Below, one piece after another: positions 59,685 through 64,000 of a stretch of 64,000 nt of DNA; position 1 is the first letter of the stretch, and the number at the start of each line of letters is the position of its first letter. This stretch comes from Verrucomicrobiota bacterium (GTDB lineage: Bacteria; Verrucomicrobiota; Verrucomicrobiia; Chthoniobacterales; JAFAMB01): contig JAFAZK010000053.1 of assembly GCA_019239825.1 (NCBI GenBank), positions 1-64,000 of the forward strand, written 5' to 3'. The translations under genes were made by a program, and so were the position numbers. The notes below the pieces were generated by a model. It saw only the letters and a list, made by a program, of their open reading frames with translations. It had not been told where the DNA came from and ran no database searches.

Positions 59685-59980
59685 TTGGTGGGGCGAGGCT
59701 CCCGAATGTCCGAAACGGGTTAGCAACAGGCCGGGTTTCCCATCGACACGAGATGATTTACCTCGTTGTGCGCGCCGAGCCGCTGCCGACCGCGTGATGA
59801 GTTGCAAAATTAATGGCAGCGCAAGTCCGACCATATTCCCTAAAGCTTTTCCAGCCCTCAGAATATGACACACGCTGGGCCACGGCTCGGCGGGCGCGAC
59901 GAGGTAATGCGTCACATGTGTCCGGAAAGTCATATATGTTTCGGATGGGTTTTGGACGCTAGGGAGCCTCGCCCCACCAA
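59685..59980. repeat. Family B element, copy B4
   Basis: Outer ttggtggggcgaggctcccgaa / gggagcctcgccccaccaa; inner cgcgccgagccg / cggctcggcgggcgcg. Confidence 0.85.
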
Positions 59981-59985
59981 ATGCA

Positions 59986-60021
59986 AGACGCCCGCACGGC
60001 TCTCCTAACCGTACGGGCGTC
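59986..60021 (-). terminator. Stem-loop downstream of the first degP-like gene
   Basis: gacgcccgcacgg ... ccgtacgggcgtc with one wobble; weak T tract. Confidence 0.6.
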
Positions 60022-60047
60022 ACTGCTACCATTACACGCGACTCCTC

Positions 60048-61565
60048 TTAGTCGTTCCCTTCCTGGACGGCAACGTAATGACTGCCGTTTTGATTCCAGA
60101 CTTTGACTAGGGTTTCGCCCTTACCACCCTTGTTCGCCGTTAAGCGATCAGCGTCTTCCGCATTCCTGACAGGCTGATGATTGATCTCTTGGATCACGTC
60201 ACCCTCCTTAAGTCCGGCCTCCGCGCTCGGAGAAGAAGGATCTACTTGCGTAATTATCGCGCCGCGAACGTTGGCTGGAATATTCATTTCCTCCTTCGTT
60301 TGGCGATCCAGGTCTTGCACTCCCACCCCATGCAGCGCGTCGTTTTGTTGCGCGTCATTCCCATTGGAGTTCGGCTCGTTTTTAGCCAGGGTATTCTTTT
60401 GAGAGAGTTCTTCTAACGTCACGTTTAGGTTTAGAGTCTGTCCGTTACGATCGATTTGAATCGGAACCACTTTGCCGGGCGAGGATTCAGCCACCATCAG
60501 TTTCAGGCTGTTCTCGTCCTCGATCGGTTTGTTATCGAATTGAACCACCACATCACCGTCCTTAATTCCAGCCTTATCGGCCGGGCTATTAGGCGTCACG
60601 TCCGCCACCACCGCGCCGGTGGTGCGATGGACATTCATGGCTTTAGCAAGCTCAGGCGACAGCTGTTGGATCGTTACCCCGAGCATACCACGCTCAACCT
60701 TACCGTTTTTGATCAAGCTATCCGCTACCCAGCGGCAAAGGTCGGAAGGGACCGCAAACCCAATCCCCTGGTTACCACCTGATCGGGACAGGATCGCCGT
60801 ATTCATGCCCACGAGACGGCCGTTCGTGTCGACCAAAGCTCCGCCGGAGTTACCCGGATTAATCGCTGCGTCGGTCTGAATGAACGCTTCGTCCGATTGG
60901 CCATCTTCAGATAGCCCTTGCCGGTTCTTCGCGCTGATAATGCCTTCGGTAACCGTTTGGCCGATTCCGAAAGGATCACCGACTGCCAGCACAACGTCAC
61001 CAACCTCGGCCTGATCGCTATCTGCAAACGTGATCGGCTGGAGATTGTCTGCATCAATCTTCACCAAGGCCACATCGGTAGCCGGATCAGTTCCAATTAC
61101 TTTTCCACTGAATGTCCGGTTGTCGGTCAGTTTGACCTGAATGGTACGGGCATTCTGGACCACGTGATTATTGGTCAGGATATAACCATCGGACGAAATA
61201 ATTATGCCGGACCCGAGGGCCTTTTCACCCGGAGTTTGCTGCTCTGGCATTTGTGGGAACTGCCGTCCGAAGAACCGGCGCAATTGGTCCTGCAGATCCT
61301 GGTTCGTCCCCATATTTCCGTTACCGCCCTTGGTGGTGACATAGACCTGCACCACGCTAGGCGTTACCTTCTGAACGATCGGGTTATACGAGTGACCCTG
61401 AGTCGTGTCCCGGTTGATCTGCGTATTGTCATACTTCAGGCTTAGGGGCGGCTTCTGGTTGTTGTCGTTACCGGTTACAGCACTGAAAACGGCTGAACCG
61501 CTAACGACAAGACCAACTCCCGCCACCGCTGCCATCCACCCTAAACTTCGCTTGTTCGCTTTCAT
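60048..61565 (-). CDS. Do/DegP-like trypsin-PDZ serine protease
   Basis: GSGIIISSDGYILTNNHVV, TDAAINPGNSGGALVD; two PDZ domains. Confidence 0.97.
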   Translation of the reverse strand: MKANKRSLGWMAAVAGVGLVVSGSAVFSAVTGNDNNQKPPLSLKYDNTQINRDTTQGHSYNPIVQKVTPSVVQVYVTTKGGNGNMGTNQDLQDQLRRFFGRQFPQMPEQQTPGEKALGSGIIISSDGYILTNNHVVQNARTIQVKLTDNRTFSGKVIGTDPATDVALVKIDADNLQPITFADSDQAEVGDVVLAVGDPFGIGQTVTEGIISAKNRQGLSEDGQSDEAFIQTDAAINPGNSGGALVDTNGRLVGMNTAILSRSGGNQGIGFAVPSDLCRWVADSLIKNGKVERGMLGVTIQQLSPELAKAMNVHRTTGAVVADVTPNSPADKAGIKDGDVVVQFDNKPIEDENSLKLMVAESSPGKVVPIQIDRNGQTLNLNVTLEELSQKNTLAKNEPNSNGNDAQQNDALHGVGVQDLDRQTKEEMNIPANVRGAIITQVDPSSPSAEAGLKEGDVIQEINHQPVRNAEDADRLTANKGGKGETLVKVWNQNGSHYVAVQEGND

Positions 61566-61803
61566 GGTTTAAAAACTCTGCCTATCACTTTTGCTCTGCC
61601 TAGGTTTCAAGTTGCTTGCCTGAACATTACAATCGTGAAAGACAGCGAGGAAATGGGCCGGTAGGGCGAAAATCTCGGCGCGCGCTGGCCGCGCCACCCC
61701 GCGTCGCTAAGTCCGCGCCGGATTTGAGCCGGATTGTGCGCATGGCCATCTCAAATGATCGCCGGGTCGCCCGTTCCCACCTTCGATGCCGCCTTCCCAC
61801 ACC

Positions 61804-61838
61804 AAAAAAAATGCCCGCACGGCTTTCGCCGTACGGGC
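61804..61838 (-). terminator. Rho-independent terminator of the second degP-like gene
   Basis: Minus strand gcccgtacgg-cgaaag-ccgtgcgggc followed by attttttttgg. Confidence 0.9.
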
Positions 61839-61861
61839 GCTCAGCTATACCTAACGCTCTA

Positions 61862-63364
61862 TTAGCCGTTACCCTCCTGGACGGCTACGTAATGAGTCCC
61901 GTTCTGGTTCCAGACCTTCACCAACGTCTCGCCACTACCACCCCTACCGGCGGTCGCCTTGGTAAAATCCTCGGTTGATTGAATCGGCTGTCGATTGACC
62001 TCGAGAATCACGTCGTTTTCACGGAGGCCCGCTTCGTACGAAGCGGACGATGGCTCGACTTGTGTGATCAAGGTTCCTCTAACCGTATTCGGGACCTTAA
62101 GCTCGTCCCGAGCGTCCCGATCAAGGTTAGCCACTTCGACACCAGTCAGCGCGTCGTGCTCTCCTCTGCTCACGTTGGGCTCGTTCTTCGCCAGGGCGTC
62201 CGAGTTCAATTCTTTTAGCGTAACGTTAAGACTCATGACCTGACCATTCCGATCGACTTGGACGGGAATCGCGCTGCCTGGAGGAGTCTCAGCCACCTGG
62301 AGTTTCAACTGATCAGCAGACTCGATCGGCCGGTTGTTAAACTCGACCACCACATCGCCGCTTTTAAAGCCGGCTTGTTCAGCCGCACTGTTGGGACTGA
62401 CGTCAATCACCACGGCGCCTTGCACTCGGTTGCTATTAAACGCCTTGGCCAACTCGGGAGTGAGGGTTTGGATATGTACCCCCAGATACCCGCGCTCAAC
62501 CTTGCCCTTAGTGATCAGGCTATCCGCCACCCAGCGACAGAGATTAGCAGGAACGGCAAAGCCGATACCTTGGTTACCGCCGGAGCGCGACAGAATCGAT
62601 GTGTTAATCCCGACCAACCGCCCTTCAATATCGACTAAAGCGCCCCCTGAGTTACCAGGATTGATTGCCGCGTCGGTCTGAATGAAGTCTTCGTCTGCGT
62701 CACCGCTGGTTACTCGCGTACGATTCTTGGCGCTGATGATGCCTTCGGTCACTGTTGTGCCAATTCCAAACGGGTCACCAATAGCAAGAACGAGATCTCC
62801 CACCTGGGCAGAATCGCTATCGGCCAGCGTAACCGGTTCCAGATTATTAGCGTCGATTTTCAAAAGGGCTACATCCGTCTGAGGATCGGTACCGATCACC
62901 TTAGCGGTCAATTTTCGCCCGTCGCTTAGAGTGACCTGGATCGTTTTGCTGTTCTCGACCACATGATTATTTGTCAGGATATAGCCGTCTGCAGAAATGA
63001 TGACGCCTGAACCGAGAGCCTTCTGATTTGGCATCTCGGGTTGCTCAGGGATTTGAAAGCCTCGGCCGAAGAACCGGCGCAACTGGTCTTGCATATCGGA
63101 GGAGCCCAACGACCTGCCCGTGCCCGATTTGCCCGTGACATCGACCTGGACGACGCTCGGAATTACTTTTTGCACAATTGGGGCAAACGAATTGCCGAGT
63201 TTCGGATCTCGATCGATCGGGGCATTATCTGTCTTAATAGAAAGAGGCGGTTTTTGGCCGTTATCAGTCCCGGAACCAGCACTAAATGCGACGGTAACGC
63301 TGGTTACGAGAGCCGCTCCCGCCATTGCCGCTACCCATACTGAAGTTCTCTGTTTCGCGTTCAT
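61862..63364 (-). CDS. Do/DegP-like trypsin-PDZ serine protease, paralogue
   Basis: GSGVIISADGYILTNNHVV, TDAAINPGNSGGALVD. Confidence 0.97.
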   Translation of the reverse strand: MNAKQRTSVWVAAMAGAALVTSVTVAFSAGSGTDNGQKPPLSIKTDNAPIDRDPKLGNSFAPIVQKVIPSVVQVDVTGKSGTGRSLGSSDMQDQLRRFFGRGFQIPEQPEMPNQKALGSGVIISADGYILTNNHVVENSKTIQVTLSDGRKLTAKVIGTDPQTDVALLKIDANNLEPVTLADSDSAQVGDLVLAIGDPFGIGTTVTEGIISAKNRTRVTSGDADEDFIQTDAAINPGNSGGALVDIEGRLVGINTSILSRSGGNQGIGFAVPANLCRWVADSLITKGKVERGYLGVHIQTLTPELAKAFNSNRVQGAVVIDVSPNSAAEQAGFKSGDVVVEFNNRPIESADQLKLQVAETPPGSAIPVQVDRNGQVMSLNVTLKELNSDALAKNEPNVSRGEHDALTGVEVANLDRDARDELKVPNTVRGTLITQVEPSSASYEAGLRENDVILEVNRQPIQSTEDFTKATAGRGGSGETLVKVWNQNGTHYVAVQEGNG

Positions 63365-63506
63365 GGTTTAAATCTGCGCCACCAGAGTGCTCGATTGCAG
63401 TTTTCATGACCCTTGCTCGAACATTACAAGCGTGAAAGGTATGCGGGCATTTGGTAGATGCCATGGTGTTGTCAGGCTGCCGGATCAACAGCAACCTGAC
63501 AAACTT

Positions 63507-64000
63507 ATGAATTATAAACTAAAGGCGGCACCTACCGCCATCAGCCAGGAACAGAACAGCCAAAAAGAACCCAAGGCAAACCGAATCGACATCGGAGTCG
63601 ACGCCCACCTGAAGAGCTATCAGGCGGCGCGCAAGATCGATAACGGGACGGTGGGAGTAGTGCAGAGCTACGGCAGCAAAGAAGCCTTACTGCTTTACGC
63701 TTTGAAGCAGCGAGAGCAGGCCAAGGAGGTACGGGTGGTCTACGAAGCCGGGCCGCTGGGCTTCCGACTGTATCGGGACTTAGAGGCCGAGGGTATTAAG
63801 TGTCTGGTCTGTGCACCGCGCAGCGACCAGCAGAAGAGGAAGCGGCGCAAGAACAACACCATCGATGCACGGACTTTGACCGGGGAGCTATCCAATTATC
63901 TCAATGGCAATGAGCAAGCGCTCCAATTGGTCAGAGTGCCGACCGAGGCCCAGGAGCAAGCTCGGATAGAAAGCCGCCAACACGATGCGCTGGTTAAAGA
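63507..64000 (+). CDS. IS110-family transposase, N-terminal part (cut by window end)
   Basis: Manual translation: MNYKLKAAPTAISQEQNSQKEPKANRIDIGVDAHLKSYQAARK...VVYEAGPLGFRLYRDLEAEGIKCLVCAPRSDQQKRKRRKNNTIDARTL; open to the last base and absent from the ORF track. Confidence 0.85.
   Translation, partial: MNYKLKAAPTAISQEQNSQKEPKANRIDIGVDAHLKSYQAARKIDNGTVGVVQSYGSKEALLLYALKQREQAKEVRVVYEAGPLGFRLYRDLEAEGIKCLVCAPRSDQQKRKRRKNNTIDARTLTGELSNYLNGNEQALQLVRVPTEAQEQARIESRQHDALVK

Noticed and set aside
1-64000. tRNA, rRNA, CRISPR, prophage or classical defence island
   Set aside because: No supporting sequence seen by eye; a covariance-model scan would be needed for small RNAs

Overview
This window looks like a chromosomal segment of a free-living heterotroph; a Verrucomicrobia-like origin is my guess from gene content and intergenic repeats, and was not tested. 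I saw no rRNA, tRNA or CRISPR array. The genes include: SDR; GH15 glucoamylase-like; Ku; prolyl oligopeptidase; DeoR; a Tat-targeted three-subunit molybdenum hydroxylase (paoABC-like); GlgC; TPR protein; a stand-alone tetrapyrrole-methylase-fold methyltransferase resembling borosin peptide N-methyltransferases; a Ser/Thr kinase with TPRs; a cecR-ybhGFSR-like exporter; an Rbs-type sugar ABC system; GH42 with a sugar ABC system and LacI; E1alpha/E1beta/E2-hydrolase with FGGY kinase and SorC regulator; a two-component system; two DegP/Do proteases; and the start of an IS110-family transposase cut by the window edge. Two observations stand out. First is the borosin-like methyltransferase. Second is a layered system of intergenic inverted structures: (i) inverted pairs of short degenerate tandem arrays with unit lengths 7, 8, 9 or 10 nt, often overlapping stop codons; (ii) two families of about 220-300 bp elements with nested inverted repeats (A, four copies; B, four full plus one truncated), sometimes nested in (i) or in each other; (iii) a short GGTAGGGACGAGC hairpin family. 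Two adjacent perfect palindromes also cover the start of the TPR gene. All calls are by eye from sequence and translations; no searches were run.
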